DNA from: Paludibacteraceae bacterium
GTDB lineage: Bacteria > Bacteroidota > Bacteroidia > Bacteroidales > Paludibacteraceae
DNA: 39,072 nt
Direction of reading: 5' to 3'
Assembly: GCA_017541805.1 (NCBI GenBank)
Contig: JAFXYK010000013.1
Span: forward strand, 1 to 39,072
Part shown: positions 22,558 to 31,438 of the stretch, in pieces
Layout of the letters: every line of letters starts with the position of its first letter
How positions within the stretch are numbered: the first letter of the stretch is position 1
Program-made: the position numbers and the translations under genes
The notes under the pieces: generated by a model
Told to the model about the DNA's origin: nothing
What the model saw: only the letters and a program-made list of their open reading frames with translations
Databases searched by the model: none

Positions 22558-24270
22558 TTGGCGGACCTGTTGAAATATTTGCCGACCACTCGCAAAGAGA
22601 TGGAGTTACGCGGCTGGGATGAAGTGGACATCGTCTTCTTCACCGGTGACGCGTATATTGACCATCCTTCTTTCGGTGCAGCGGTATTGGGACGGGTGCT
22701 GGAGGCTGCCGGCTATAGGGTGGCTATCGTGCCGCAACCCGACTGGCATGGTGACTTCCGAGACTTCACCAAGTTTGGACGTCCGAGGTTGTATTTCGCG
22801 GTCTCCGCCGGCAGTATGGACTCGATGGTCAATCACTATACGGCGGCGAAGCGTAAGCGTTCCGACGATGCCTACACCCCGGAGGGTAGGGCTGGTGCAC
22901 GACCGGACTATTGTACGATCACTTATTGTAAGATCCTCAAGCAACTGTACCCCGACGTGCCGGTGGTGATCGGAGGAATAGAAGCCTCGATGCGCCGCCT
23001 CACCCACTATGACTACTGGCAGGACAAACTGATGCCGTCCATCCTCGTGGACAGCGGAGCAGACCTGCTCGTCTATGGAATGGGCGAACAAGCGATGACC
23101 GAGATTGCTGATCAAATCAAAAATCAAAAATCTAAAATCAAAAATATTCCCCAGACGGCCTACTTGACGTCTGATAAATCGGAGATACCAGCAGACGCGA
23201 TTCGTTTGGCGAGTCATGAAGAGGCGCTGCGCGACAAGCGCAAACATGCGGAGAACTTCCGACTGATGGAGATCGAGTCGAATAAGATTCATCAGACGAC
23301 GCTCGTGCAACCGGTGGGCAAACAGTTCGTGGTCGTCAATCCTTCCTATCCGCCTATCACAACGGAGCAGCTGGATGCGATCTTTGATCTGCCTTATACC
23401 TACACGCCGCATCCGAAATATAAGGATAAGCATATACCGGCGTATGAGATGATTAAATGGTCGGTATGCATGCACCGCGGTTGTTTCGGCGGCTGTTCGT
23501 TCTGTACGATCTCTGCTCATCAAGGCAAGCAGATCGTCTCGCGCTCCAAAGCGTCGATCTTACGGCAGATAGAGAAACTGAGTCAGTTACCCGACTGGCA
23601 TGGTGTCATCTCTGATCTCGGCGGTCCGTCGGCGAACATGTATGGCATGCACGGCAAGGATATGTCGCTGTGCGAGAAATGTGCGCGACCGTCCTGTCTG
23701 CAACCGGCAATATGCAAGAACCTTAATCAGGATTTTGAACCCGTGTTGGATATATACCGCACGGTGGACAAACTGCCGTACGTCAAGCATGCCTTCGTCG
23801 GTTCAGGTATTCGTTATGACCTGATGAGCGAAGCCTATGCGCGCCAACTCATCACCCGCCATGTGTCCGGACGACTCAAAGTGGCGCCGGAGCATAGCTC
23901 GGATAATGTGCTCAAGATAATGCGTAAACCCGCTTGGGCCAATTACTTACGGTTCAGAGACCTGTTCCTGCGGATCAACAAAGAGGCGGGGCTGAATCAG
24001 CAGCTTATTCCATATTTTATCTCCTCGCATCCCGGCTGCACCAAACATGACATGCAGCACCTGGCAGAGGAGACGAAGAAAATGCATTACAAGCCGGAGC
24101 AGGTGCAGGACTTTACGCCGACGCCTATGACGCACTCCACGACGATGTTCTACACGGGCATTAACCCGTACACGCGCGAACCTATATATGTAGCGCGCAC
24201 GCCCGAGGAGAAAAAACAACAAAACCAGTATTTCTTTTGGTACAAGAATAATAACAATTACAGGCGATAA
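22558..24270 (+). CDS. YgiQ family radical SAM protein
   Basis: This 570-residue protein belongs to the YgiQ (UPF0313) family of radical SAM enzymes, whose reaction is not established. The N-terminus (LPTTRKEMELRGWDEVDIVFFTGDAYIDHPSFG) and the cobalamin-binding-like first domain are typical. The cluster site is C309-x3-C313-x2-C316 in CFGGCSFCTISAHQG, and the C-terminal part has TPTPMTHSTTMFYTG. The likely start is the TTG at 22558, 14 bp after dnaX, which gives the full family N-terminus. An array encodes QIKNQKSKIKN at about residues 186-196. The stop overlaps the next start by one base (TAATG). Confidence 0.9.
   Translation: MADLLKYLPTTRKEMELRGWDEVDIVFFTGDAYIDHPSFGAAVLGRVLEAAGYRVAIVPQPDWHGDFRDFTKFGRPRLYFAVSAGSMDSMVNHYTAAKRKRSDDAYTPEGRAGARPDYCTITYCKILKQLYPDVPVVIGGIEASMRRLTHYDYWQDKLMPSILVDSGADLLVYGMGEQAMTEIADQIKNQKSKIKNIPQTAYLTSDKSEIPADAIRLASHEEALRDKRKHAENFRLMEIESNKIHQTTLVQPVGKQFVVVNPSYPPITTEQLDAIFDLPYTYTPHPKYKDKHIPAYEMIKWSVCMHRGCFGGCSFCTISAHQGKQIVSRSKASILRQIEKLSQLPDWHGVISDLGGPSANMYGMHGKDMSLCEKCARPSCLQPAICKNLNQDFEPVLDIYRTVDKLPYVKHAFVGSGIRYDLMSEAYARQLITRHVSGRLKVAPEHSSDNVLKIMRKPAWANYLRFRDLFLRINKEAGLNQQLIPYFISSHPGCTKHDMQHLAEETKKMHYKPEQVQDFTPTPMTHSTTMFYTGINPYTREPIYVARTPEEKKQQNQYFFWYKNNNNYRR
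23112..23146 (+). repeat. In-frame heptanucleotide array in the YgiQ gene (5 units)
   Basis: TCAAATC, AAAAATC, AAAAATC, TAAAATC, AAAAATA encode IKNQKSKIKNI. The TAA in the fourth unit is out of frame, so the gene stays open. Confidence 0.85.
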
Positions 24271-25256
24271 TGAAATTTAAATTTAATTTTAGAAGAAAGC
24301 ACTATCGGATCAACCCGGAGACGCTTCAGTTGGAGCATGTGGAGCATGGTATTCGTTATTGGCTCCGCCGGTCCGGATGGTATTTATTCGGAGGAATAGG
24401 TTTAGGTGTGGTCTTTTTCTACATCTTGACGTATTTCTATCCCTCGCCGCGTGAGGCGACGCTCAAGCAGTACAACAAGAATCTCACGGCCGAGATGGAG
24501 GTGCTCAGTAAGCAGGTGGACCAGATGCAGCTGGTCTTGGCGGACCTCGCGCAGCGCGACGATAACCTCTATCGGGCAATCTTGGGTGCTGAGCCGATCC
24601 CTGTCTCTGTACGTATGGGGGCGGCGCAGCAGATCTCCTATTACGACTCGCTGGCGCGAATGACCAATACCCAGTTGGCGGCTGACCTGCAGCGCAAAGT
24701 GGATATCTTGGAGAAAGAGCTGTATGTGCAGGCGCGGTCATACGAGGAGATCCTGGAGCTGGCGAAGAACAATGAGGTGCGCATGGATAATATCCCTGCC
24801 ATCCAGCCTGTGCTTAACAAGGACCTCAAGCGTATGGCGTCCGGCTACGGATGGCGTGTAGATCCGGTCTATCACATCCGTCGTTTCCATGAAGGAATGG
24901 ATTTCTCTGCGCCTATCGGCACCGATATCTATGCTACCGGAAACGGTACGGTCACTTATTCGGGATGGAAACAAGGCTATGGCGAGACCGTGGAGATTGA
25001 CCATGGTTTCAACTACGGAACGCGCTATGCCCACTGCTCGAAGCGCTTGGTTAAAGTGGGACAGAAAGTGAGTCGTGGAGAAGTGATCGCGCTGGTCGGT
25101 AACACCGGCAAATCAACCGGTCCGCACCTGCACTATGAAGTGCATTATATGGGTAAACCTATCGATCCGCGCAATTTCTATTTCTATGATCTTAGCCCGG
25201 AGGAGTACGACCGCATGGTGCAGATGTCGTCCAATATGGGCAATATGATGGATTAA
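24270..25256 (+). CDS. M23 family (LytM) peptidase, membrane anchored
   Basis: This 328-residue protein has a cytoplasmic N-terminal segment, one transmembrane helix (about 36-57), a periplasmic coiled coil (about 62-96 and 132-168) and a C-terminal LytM domain (about 190-305). The zinc ligands H207, D211 and H288 are present, with H255 and H286 as the other catalytic histidines (HEGMD, YAH, HLHYE). The site is intact, so it is probably an active peptidoglycan endopeptidase. The coiled coil suggests it acts in a complex at the cell envelope or division site. It is the last gene of the run and its stop codon lies in the terminator stem. Confidence 0.92.
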   Translation: MKFKFNFRRKHYRINPETLQLEHVEHGIRYWLRRSGWYLFGGIGLGVVFFYILTYFYPSPREATLKQYNKNLTAEMEVLSKQVDQMQLVLADLAQRDDNLYRAILGAEPIPVSVRMGAAQQISYYDSLARMTNTQLAADLQRKVDILEKELYVQARSYEEILELAKNNEVRMDNIPAIQPVLNKDLKRMASGYGWRVDPVYHIRRFHEGMDFSAPIGTDIYATGNGTVTYSGWKQGYGETVEIDHGFNYGTRYAHCSKRLVKVGQKVSRGEVIALVGNTGKSTGPHLHYEVHYMGKPIDPRNFYFYDLSPEEYDRMVQMSSNMGNMMD

Positions 25257-25290
25257 AAATATCGCGTCTCATCCGAGGCGCGATATTTTT
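25255..25290. terminator. Bidirectional terminator between the M23 gene and the Crp/Fnr gene
   Basis: A 12-bp perfect stem (AAAAATATCGCG with CGCGATATTTTT) has a further CTC/GAG inner stem. U-tracts occur on both strands. It includes the stop codon of the M23 gene and the last codons and stop of the convergent regulator gene. Confidence 0.9.
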
Positions 25291-25967
25291 TCCAATGTCT
25301 TCTCATCCAGTATCTTGATGTGTCGTCCGTCGATACTCAGGATCCCTTCTTGCGCGAACTGACTCAGCGTGCGGATGGCGTTGCTGGTGGTCATATTACT
25401 CATGTTCGCCAGGTCTTCACGTGGCAGCAACATCGCTAAGGTCTTACCGTCTTCCTCGTATCCGTAGTTCTTCTTGAGCAGCAGCAGACTCTCCGCCAAA
25501 CGGCCACGGATATGCTTCTGCGTCAGGTTCACCGTCTGAATCTCCGAGAAAGCCAGGTCCTTCGCCATCATCAGCATCACTTGATAACACAGCGCGCTGT
25601 TGTTCTCCACCAGCCGGCAGAAACTGCTGCGCTGCAGGCGATATACCGTGCATGCTTCGAACGCACTCGCACTCGAGTTATACGCCTCGTGCACCAGGCA
25701 GGCACGATAACCGAAGATATCGTAGGGTTTGAGTAAACGGATGATCTGCTGACGTTGACCGATACCCTCCTTGAAAATACGTACCTTACCGCGAAGCAGC
25801 ATCCACATATACTGCGACTCATCGCCGTCGTTGTGTATCACTTCATTCTTCGCGTAGTGAACGATCTCCACATCCTGCGCCACCTCTGCGCGCTCCTCTT
25901 CTGTCAATGTGCTCCATAAGGGGTTGAGTTCCCACATCGGAGCGAAAATCTCTTCTGTACCTTTCAT
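25269..25967 (-). CDS. Crp/Fnr family transcription regulator
   Basis: This 232-residue protein has an N-terminal cyclic-nucleotide-binding-like beta roll (about 20-130: VIHNDGDESQYMWMLLRGKVRIFKEG, then YDIFGYRACL) and a C-terminal Crp-type winged helix (about 155-225: LPREDLANMSNMTTSNAIRTLSQFAQEGILSI). The cysteines are not arranged as in Fnr, so an Fe-S oxygen sensor is unlikely. The effector is unknown. It is transcribed divergently from the SLC13 transporter gene 188 bp away and may regulate it. The start at 25967 was chosen because the frame upstream would translate promoter sequence. Confidence 0.9.
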   Translation of the reverse strand: MKGTEEIFAPMWELNPLWSTLTEEERAEVAQDVEIVHYAKNEVIHNDGDESQYMWMLLRGKVRIFKEGIGQRQQIIRLLKPYDIFGYRACLVHEAYNSSASAFEACTVYRLQRSSFCRLVENNSALCYQVMLMMAKDLAFSEIQTVNLTQKHIRGRLAESLLLLKKNYGYEEDGKTLAMLLPREDLANMSNMTTSNAIRTLSQFAQEGILSIDGRHIKILDEKTLEKISRLG

Positions 25968-25995
25968 CCTATTCGGTCTGTTCCCAAATCGGGTA

Positions 25996-26026
25996 CAAAG
26001 ATACTGCTTTTTTTTGAATTGTGCAA
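25996..26026 (-). promoter_or_regulatory. Promoter of the Crp/Fnr gene
   Basis: On the minus strand the -7 TATCTTTG (25996-26003) and the -33 TTG (26024-26026, in TTTGCACAATT) are 20 bases apart. The spacer contains an A8 run. Confidence 0.8.
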
Positions 26027-26064
26027 ACATTATTTTGCAATTTTAAAAAAAATAACATTTTTCT

Positions 26065-26095
26065 TTGCACATATTGGAATTTTTTTGTAATTTTG
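26065..26095 (+). promoter_or_regulatory. Promoter of the SLC13 transporter operon
   Basis: A -33 TTG (26065-26067, in TTTGCACATATT) and -7 TAATTTTG (26088-26095) are 20 bases apart. The leader to the ATG is about 55 nt. Confidence 0.8.
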
Positions 26096-26155
26096 CAGCC
26101 GTTTTTGCAAAAAAATGCCGTTTGGATTATATTCGGAATATAATTTTGATTAAAA

Positions 26156-27619
26156 ATGAAGATATTTAACATTCGAATTAAAAGACCTTCTTTCAGCATC
26201 AAACGTTGGATTTTGCTGCCGCTGGTGATAGCAGCAGTGATCACGTTGTGGTTTATGCCGATCGAGGGATTAAATGTGGTGCAGCAACGTACTGTCGCTA
26301 TCTTTGCGTACGCTGCCTTGATGTGGATGTTTGAGATCATCCCTGCTTGGGCCACTTCCGTCAGTACCATCGTGATGCTGCTTTTCGCGATCTCAGACAA
26401 AGGATTCACGAATCCGGACATGGGTAATCTGGTAAGTCACAAAGACCTGATGGCGGCTTTTGCCGATCCGACGATCATGCTTTTCTTGGGTGGTTTTGTC
26501 CTGGCTATTGCGGCCAGCAAAGTGGGCTTGGATCTCTATCTGGCCCGCGTGCTGCTCAAGCCTTTCGGTACCAAACCGAAGTTCGTGCTCTTGGGATTCC
26601 TGGTGCTCATCAGCGTGATGTCCATGTTCATGAGTAACACCGCTACGGCGGCGATGATGTTGGCCTTCCTGGCGCCGGTGATCAAGACCTTACCGCCGGA
26701 TGGTGGTGGTCGTATGAGCCTCGCTATGGCTATTCCTATTGCCGCTAATATCGGTGGTCTGGGTACGCCTATCGGTACACCTCCGAACGCCATCGCGATC
26801 GGTCAGTTATCGAAACCAATTGAGATCATGGATGAAGCTACAGGCGAAGTGCTCAACTCGTTTGAAGGTACGCACATTGGCTTTGGCGCATGGATGATGC
26901 GTATGGTGCCGGTAGTGATCGTGATGATCGTGTTCGCTTGGTTCCTGCTTCGCTACCTCTATCCGTTCAAAGCGGAGAAGATAGAGATTAAGATCGAAGG
27001 CGATGTCAAAAAAGACTGGCATTTCTGGGTAGTTACCATCACTTTCCTTGGTACAATCCTCCTCTGGATGACAGGCGAATTAACGAAACTCAATTCGAAT
27101 ATCATAGCCCTCTTGCCGTTTGCTATCTATGCCGTCTTGGGTATCTTCACCCGCGATGATTTTGCGAAGATTGACTGGCATGTGCTCTGGATGGTTGCCG
27201 GTGGTTTTGCCTTGGGTACGGCGCTGAATAAGACCGGTCTGGCAAACGTGATGGTGAATGCCGTTCCGTTCGGAGAGTGGTCGCCGATCGTAGTACTTGT
27301 CATTGCAGGTCTTATCGGATGGATCTTGTCTAACTTCATCGCTAACTCGTCGGCGGCGAACCTCTTGGTGCCGATCTTGGCGGTTGTCGGCGTACAGATG
27401 GGATCCAGTCTGGCTGCCTTCGGTGGTGTCACCACGCTCCTCGTATGTGTAGCGGCTTCTACCTCTTTCGCGATGCTCTTCCCGATCTCCACACCGCCGA
27501 ACGCCATTGCATGTTCGACGGGTCTTATCAAGACCAATGAGATGATGAAGGTCGGTCTGATCATCGGCTTGACCGGTATCGCCTTGTCCTATGGTGTATT
27601 ACTCTTATTCCCGTTCTAA
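26156..27619 (+). CDS. SLC13/DASS family sodium-coupled anion symporter
   Basis: This 487-residue inner-membrane protein has about 11-12 helices and the two family motifs: SNTATAAMM (about 160-168) and SNSSAANLL-type (ANSSAANLLVP, about 400-410). The conserved GTPPNA (about 207-212) and STPPNAI (about 446-452) are also present. These residues bind Na+ and the carboxylate or sulfate substrate in DASS transporters such as VcINDY. The likely substrates are C4-dicarboxylates, citrate or sulfate. It is the first gene of a two-gene operon with an outer-membrane barrel protein (1-bp gap), which fits an uptake route through both membranes. Confidence 0.92.
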   Translation: MKIFNIRIKRPSFSIKRWILLPLVIAAVITLWFMPIEGLNVVQQRTVAIFAYAALMWMFEIIPAWATSVSTIVMLLFAISDKGFTNPDMGNLVSHKDLMAAFADPTIMLFLGGFVLAIAASKVGLDLYLARVLLKPFGTKPKFVLLGFLVLISVMSMFMSNTATAAMMLAFLAPVIKTLPPDGGGRMSLAMAIPIAANIGGLGTPIGTPPNAIAIGQLSKPIEIMDEATGEVLNSFEGTHIGFGAWMMRMVPVVIVMIVFAWFLLRYLYPFKAEKIEIKIEGDVKKDWHFWVVTITFLGTILLWMTGELTKLNSNIIALLPFAIYAVLGIFTRDDFAKIDWHVLWMVAGGFALGTALNKTGLANVMVNAVPFGEWSPIVVLVIAGLIGWILSNFIANSSAANLLVPILAVVGVQMGSSLAAFGGVTTLLVCVAASTSFAMLFPISTPPNAIACSTGLIKTNEMMKVGLIIGLTGIALSYGVLLLFPF

Positions 27620-27620
27620 T

Positions 27621-29012
27621 ATGAAAAAGCTATTGATCCTGGTGCTTTGCACTTTGTTCCTTGTTCCGGTTTCGGCGCAAGAGGCAACGACCAAACAGCA
27701 GAAGAAAGAGGCGGTCAAATCGCATCTTAAGCAGCATTTCAAACCCTACGGCTTCATTCGTAATTATTTTGCGTACGACAGCCGCGAGAGTTGGTCCGGT
27801 ACAGGTGACCTGTATAGCTTCCAGCCGAAGGATGAGAAACTGAATGCATACGGCGATGACCTCAATGCGCAGAGTACGTTCCGTTTCCTCTCCCTGACCA
27901 CTCGTCTGGGACTGAATATCGTCGGCTATCAATGGCGTAATACCCAGTTTGGTGCAAAGATCGAGGCGGATTTCTATGCCGGTCTGAGCACTAAAGGAAC
28001 GGGTACGCACTCCGTCAGTGGTGTGGCGCAGTTCCGTCTGCGTCAGGCCTATCTGACCTTGGCGTGGGATAGTCTGAAGATGGGTAAGGATTTTGCACGC
28101 GTGGACCTCTTGATGGGTCAGGCTTGGCACCCGATGGCTGCCGATCTGTGTGACGCCATCGCGCTTAACTCCGGTGCACCTTTCGGTCCGTTCAGCCGTA
28201 CACCGCAAGTGAAGATGGATGCACGGCTCGGTAAGTATGTCACGTTGACGGCGGCCGGTATTTGGCAAATGCAATATATGTCCACCGGACCGGACGGTCA
28301 GTCGGCGGAGTATATGCTGTACGGCAAGACCCCGGAGGCGTACCTCGGACTCTCTTTCCACGACAAAGGCTTCCTCATGCGTCTCGGTGCCGATGTGCTG
28401 AGTATCAAACCGCGCCACCTGGGTGCGGTGGAGGATCCTGTGTACGGTACCGTGACGGTGAAGGTCAAGGACCGTATCACCACCGCCTCGCCCTTCATCT
28501 ACCTGCAATATAAGAAAGGGGAGTTCTCCATCAAGGCGAAGTCGATCTTTGCCGAAGCAGGGGAGCATATGAATATGAACGGCGGCTACGGCGTGAAGGC
28601 AGTCAATGCGGATGGCAGTTATGAATATACGCCGACGCGCACCAGCAGCACTTGGCTCAGTATCGTCTATGGCGGTAAGGTAGGTGCGCAGGAGGACAAA
28701 CATCCGCAGAAACTGCAGGGTATCCTCTTCGGCGGCTATGTGCATAATTTCGGAACGAAAGATGCGCTGGCTACCAATGCCGACGGCTCGTTTGTCGGCT
28801 TCTATTACCCGCGTTCGTATGCGATGAACGAGATGTGGCGTCTGTCGCCGACCTTGCTCTACACCGTCGGTAAGTTCCAACTCGGTCTGGAATATGAGAT
28901 CACCTCCGTTCAGTACGGCAAGGGAACACAGAATGACCATGGCCTGGTGCGCGATAACTTACACTGGGTTACGAACCATCGCGTGCAACTCATGGCCAAG
29001 TATAATTTCTAA
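27621..29012 (+). CDS. Outer-membrane beta-barrel (porin-like) protein
   Basis: This 463-residue protein has a signal peptide (MKKLLILVLCTLFLVPVSAQ). A short charged coiled segment (KQQKKEAVKSHLKQHF) follows, then alternating amphipathic strands throughout. It ends in HRVQLMAKYNF, with the terminal aromatic residue typical of barrels inserted by BamA. The short N-terminal helix before the barrel resembles DcaP-type trimeric porins, but the match is by pattern only. It starts 1 bp after the SLC13 gene, so it may be the outer-membrane channel for the same anion. A terminator follows directly. Confidence 0.85.
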   Translation: MKKLLILVLCTLFLVPVSAQEATTKQQKKEAVKSHLKQHFKPYGFIRNYFAYDSRESWSGTGDLYSFQPKDEKLNAYGDDLNAQSTFRFLSLTTRLGLNIVGYQWRNTQFGAKIEADFYAGLSTKGTGTHSVSGVAQFRLRQAYLTLAWDSLKMGKDFARVDLLMGQAWHPMAADLCDAIALNSGAPFGPFSRTPQVKMDARLGKYVTLTAAGIWQMQYMSTGPDGQSAEYMLYGKTPEAYLGLSFHDKGFLMRLGADVLSIKPRHLGAVEDPVYGTVTVKVKDRITTASPFIYLQYKKGEFSIKAKSIFAEAGEHMNMNGGYGVKAVNADGSYEYTPTRTSSTWLSIVYGGKVGAQEDKHPQKLQGILFGGYVHNFGTKDALATNADGSFVGFYYPRSYAMNEMWRLSPTLLYTVGKFQLGLEYEITSVQYGKGTQNDHGLVRDNLHWVTNHRVQLMAKYNF

Positions 29013-29042
29013 AAAAAAGCGTCCGCGTGGCGCTTTTTTTTT
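29011..29042 (+). terminator. Terminator of the SLC13-porin operon
   Basis: A8-GCG, inner CC-GCGT-GG hairpin, CGC-T9. It lies directly after the porin stop codon. Confidence 0.82.
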
Positions 29043-29049
29043 CTTTTTC

Positions 29050-29080
29050 TTGCATATATCAAAAAAATGTTGTACTTTTG
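29050..29080 (+). promoter_or_regulatory. Promoter of hppA
   Basis: A -33 TTG (29050-29052, in TTGCATATAT) and -7 TACTTTTG (29073-29080) are 20 bases apart. The leader to the ATG is about 45 nt. The -33 starts only 8 bp after the upstream terminator. Confidence 0.8.
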
Positions 29081-29130
29081 CAGCTGCAAAAGTGATTTAA
29101 CCAATTAATACTAATTAAAACACAAGTTCT

Positions 29131-31365
29131 ATGAATGATTTAACAGTCTTGATGTATGTCGTATTGGCTGCATCGGTGTTAGCTCTGGGATTTGCCTATT
29201 ATTTCTATCGCTCGATGCTGAAGAAAGACGAAGGCACGGAGTTAATGAAGAAGATTGCTTCGCACGTGCGTAAGGGTGCGATGGCGTATCTCAAACAGCA
29301 GTACAAAGTAGTGACGATGGTCTTCGTCGTACTGGCGGTATTGTTTTTCGTAATGTCTTTGTTTGACTTGCAGAACGGCTGGGTATGGTTCGCTTTCCTG
29401 ACCGGCGGTTTCTTCTCGGGTCTGGCCGGTTTCTTCGGTATGAAGACGGCTACCTATGCTTCGGCGCGTACGGCGAATGCAGCGCGTCAGAGTCTGAATG
29501 CAGGTCTGCAGGTCGCTTTCCGTTCGGGTGCTGTGATGGGTCTGACGGTGGTGGGCTTGGCGCTGTTGGATGTATCCGTTTGGTTCCTCGTGCTCGACCA
29601 TTTCATCGGTGCGGAGAACCACTTGGTGATCATCACTACCACGATGCTTACCTTCGGTATGGGTGCTTCGACTCAGGCGCTCTTTGCCCGTGTCGGCGGC
29701 GGTATCTATACCAAGGCGGCAGATGTAGGTGCGGACTTAGTGGGTAAGACCGAGTATAACATCCCAGAGGATGATCCGCGTAACCCTGCTACCATCGCTG
29801 ATAACGTCGGTGATAACGTAGGCGACGTAGCCGGTATGGGTGCTGACCTGTACGAGAGCTATGCCGGTTCTATCTTGGCTACGATGGCTTTAGGTGCTTC
29901 GGCGTTCGCTACTTCGGCAGTAGAAGGTATGCAACTAAAAGCGGTGCTCGCGCCGTCTCTGATTGCAGCTTGCGGTGTGCTGCTCAGCATCATCGGTATC
30001 TATATGGTGAAGACCAAAGAGGGTGCAGGAATGAAGGAGTTGCTCCATGCGCTGAGTGTGGGTACGAATACGGCTGCTTTCCTCATCGCCGGTGTCACCT
30101 TCGGTATCTTCGCTTGGCTCTTCGGTACAGCCGACAGCCAGTGGTGGCATGTCAGCCTGTCTGTTGTTGTTGGTCTGCTCGCCGGTGTGATCATCGGTAA
30201 ATCGACCGAGTACTATACTTCGCAGTCTTATAAACCGACGCAGAAAGTGAGTGAGAGTTCGCAGACCGGTCCGGCTACCGTCATCATCAGCGGTCTGGGT
30301 CTGGGTATGTTGAGTACCGCTATTCCGGTCATCACGGTCGGTATCGCTATCGTGATGGCGTACCTCTGCGCGAATGGTTTCCAAACAGCCTTCACGGCGG
30401 AGAACCTCTCCATGGGTCTCTATGGTATCGGTATCGCAGCTGTCGGTATGCTCTCGACGCTGGGTATCACCTTGGCTACCGACGCCTATGGTCCTATCGC
30501 TGATAACGCCGGTGGTAATGCCGAGATGTCCGGTCTCGATCCCGAGGTGCGCCAGCGTACGGATGCTCTCGATGCTCTGGGTAACACCACAGCAGCTACC
30601 GGTAAAGGTTTTGCGATCGGTTCGGCTGCCCTCACGGCCCTCGCACTCTTGGCTTCCTATGTAGAGGAGATCAAGATCGCGCTGGCGCGTCTGGCTGAGA
30701 ATGCCGGCGACGGCTATGTAGTCGTAGCGGATAATGTGAAATGGACGGTGGACCAGGTACACGGCGCTACCTTGATTGATTTCATGGGCGCGTATAATGT
30801 CAACCTGATGAACCCGATCGTGCTCGTCGGTATCTTCATCGGTTCGATGATGGCCTTCCTGTTCTGCGGTCTGACGATGAATGCCGTCGGACGTGCGGCA
30901 CAGAAGATGGTAGAGGAAGTACGTCGTCAGTTCCAGACTATCAAGGGCATCCTCGAAGGTAAAGCCGATCCGGACTACGCACGCTGCGTAGCTATCTCCA
31001 CCAAGGGTGCGCAACATGAGATGTTACTGCCGTCGCTCTTGGCAATCATCGTGCCGATCCTGGTAGGTCTCATCCTCGGCGTAGCCGGTGTGCTGGGGCT
31101 GCTCATCGGTGGTCTGAGTACCGGTTTCGTACTGGCTGTCTTCATGGCGAATGCCGGTGGCGCGTGGGATAACGCAAAGAAATATGTAGAGGAAGGTCAC
31201 TTCGGCGGTAAGGGCTCTGACTGCCATAAGGCTACCGTCGTAGGTGATACGGTCGGTGATCCGTTCAAAGACACGTCGGGTCCGTCGCTCAACATCCTCA
31301 TCAAACTGATGTCGATGGTTTCCATCGTGATGGCCGGCCTGACAGTGGCCCATCACCTGTTATAA
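29131..31365 (+). CDS. hppA: Membrane-bound pyrophosphatase, ion-pumping, K+-dependent type
   Basis: This 744-residue protein has about 16 transmembrane helices. The hallmark active-site loops are ADVGADLVGKTEYNIPEDDPRNPATIADNVGDNVGDVAGMGADLYES (about 200-245), SGLDPEVRQRTDALDALGN and AKKYVEEG-to-DTVGDPFKDTSGPSLN near the end. It hydrolyses pyrophosphate and pumps Na+ and/or H+ out of the cytoplasm. GNTTAATGKG has Ala where K+-independent enzymes have Lys, so it should need K+. Such enzymes are often Na+ pumps, but that cannot be settled here. It is a single-gene unit with its own promoter and terminator. Confidence 0.96.
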   Translation: MNDLTVLMYVVLAASVLALGFAYYFYRSMLKKDEGTELMKKIASHVRKGAMAYLKQQYKVVTMVFVVLAVLFFVMSLFDLQNGWVWFAFLTGGFFSGLAGFFGMKTATYASARTANAARQSLNAGLQVAFRSGAVMGLTVVGLALLDVSVWFLVLDHFIGAENHLVIITTTMLTFGMGASTQALFARVGGGIYTKAADVGADLVGKTEYNIPEDDPRNPATIADNVGDNVGDVAGMGADLYESYAGSILATMALGASAFATSAVEGMQLKAVLAPSLIAACGVLLSIIGIYMVKTKEGAGMKELLHALSVGTNTAAFLIAGVTFGIFAWLFGTADSQWWHVSLSVVVGLLAGVIIGKSTEYYTSQSYKPTQKVSESSQTGPATVIISGLGLGMLSTAIPVITVGIAIVMAYLCANGFQTAFTAENLSMGLYGIGIAAVGMLSTLGITLATDAYGPIADNAGGNAEMSGLDPEVRQRTDALDALGNTTAATGKGFAIGSAALTALALLASYVEEIKIALARLAENAGDGYVVVADNVKWTVDQVHGATLIDFMGAYNVNLMNPIVLVGIFIGSMMAFLFCGLTMNAVGRAAQKMVEEVRRQFQTIKGILEGKADPDYARCVAISTKGAQHEMLLPSLLAIIVPILVGLILGVAGVLGLLIGGLSTGFVLAVFMANAGGAWDNAKKYVEEGHFGGKGSDCHKATVVGDTVGDPFKDTSGPSLNILIKLMSMVSIVMAGLTVAHHLL

Positions 31366-31369
31366 ACAG

Positions 31370-31396
31370 AAAAGCGGAGCTCCGGCTCCGCTTTTT
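31370..31396 (+). terminator. Terminator of hppA
   Basis: An 11-bp stem (AAAAGCGGAGC with GCTCCGCTTTT) with a TCCG loop and a U-run. It may also work for the convergent acyl-CoA ligase gene. Confidence 0.9.
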
Positions 31397-31431
31397 CTTT
31401 ACACTTTCCACTTTACACTTTACACTTTACA
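31397..31431. repeat. Intergenic heptanucleotide array (5 units)
   Basis: CTTTACA, CTTTCCA, CTTTACA, CTTTACA, CTTTACA, then a diverged CCTTCCT. The array fills the whole gap between the hppA terminator and the stop codon of the convergent ligase gene. Confidence 0.87.
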
Positions 31432-31438
31432 CCTTCCT

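Noticed and set aside
27630-28940. 436-codon antisense ORF over the porin gene, and similar long ones at 29935-31017 and 37935-39068
   Set aside because: Each mirrors a clearly recognised gene (porin, hppA, nrdD). No signal, motif or promoter supports them.
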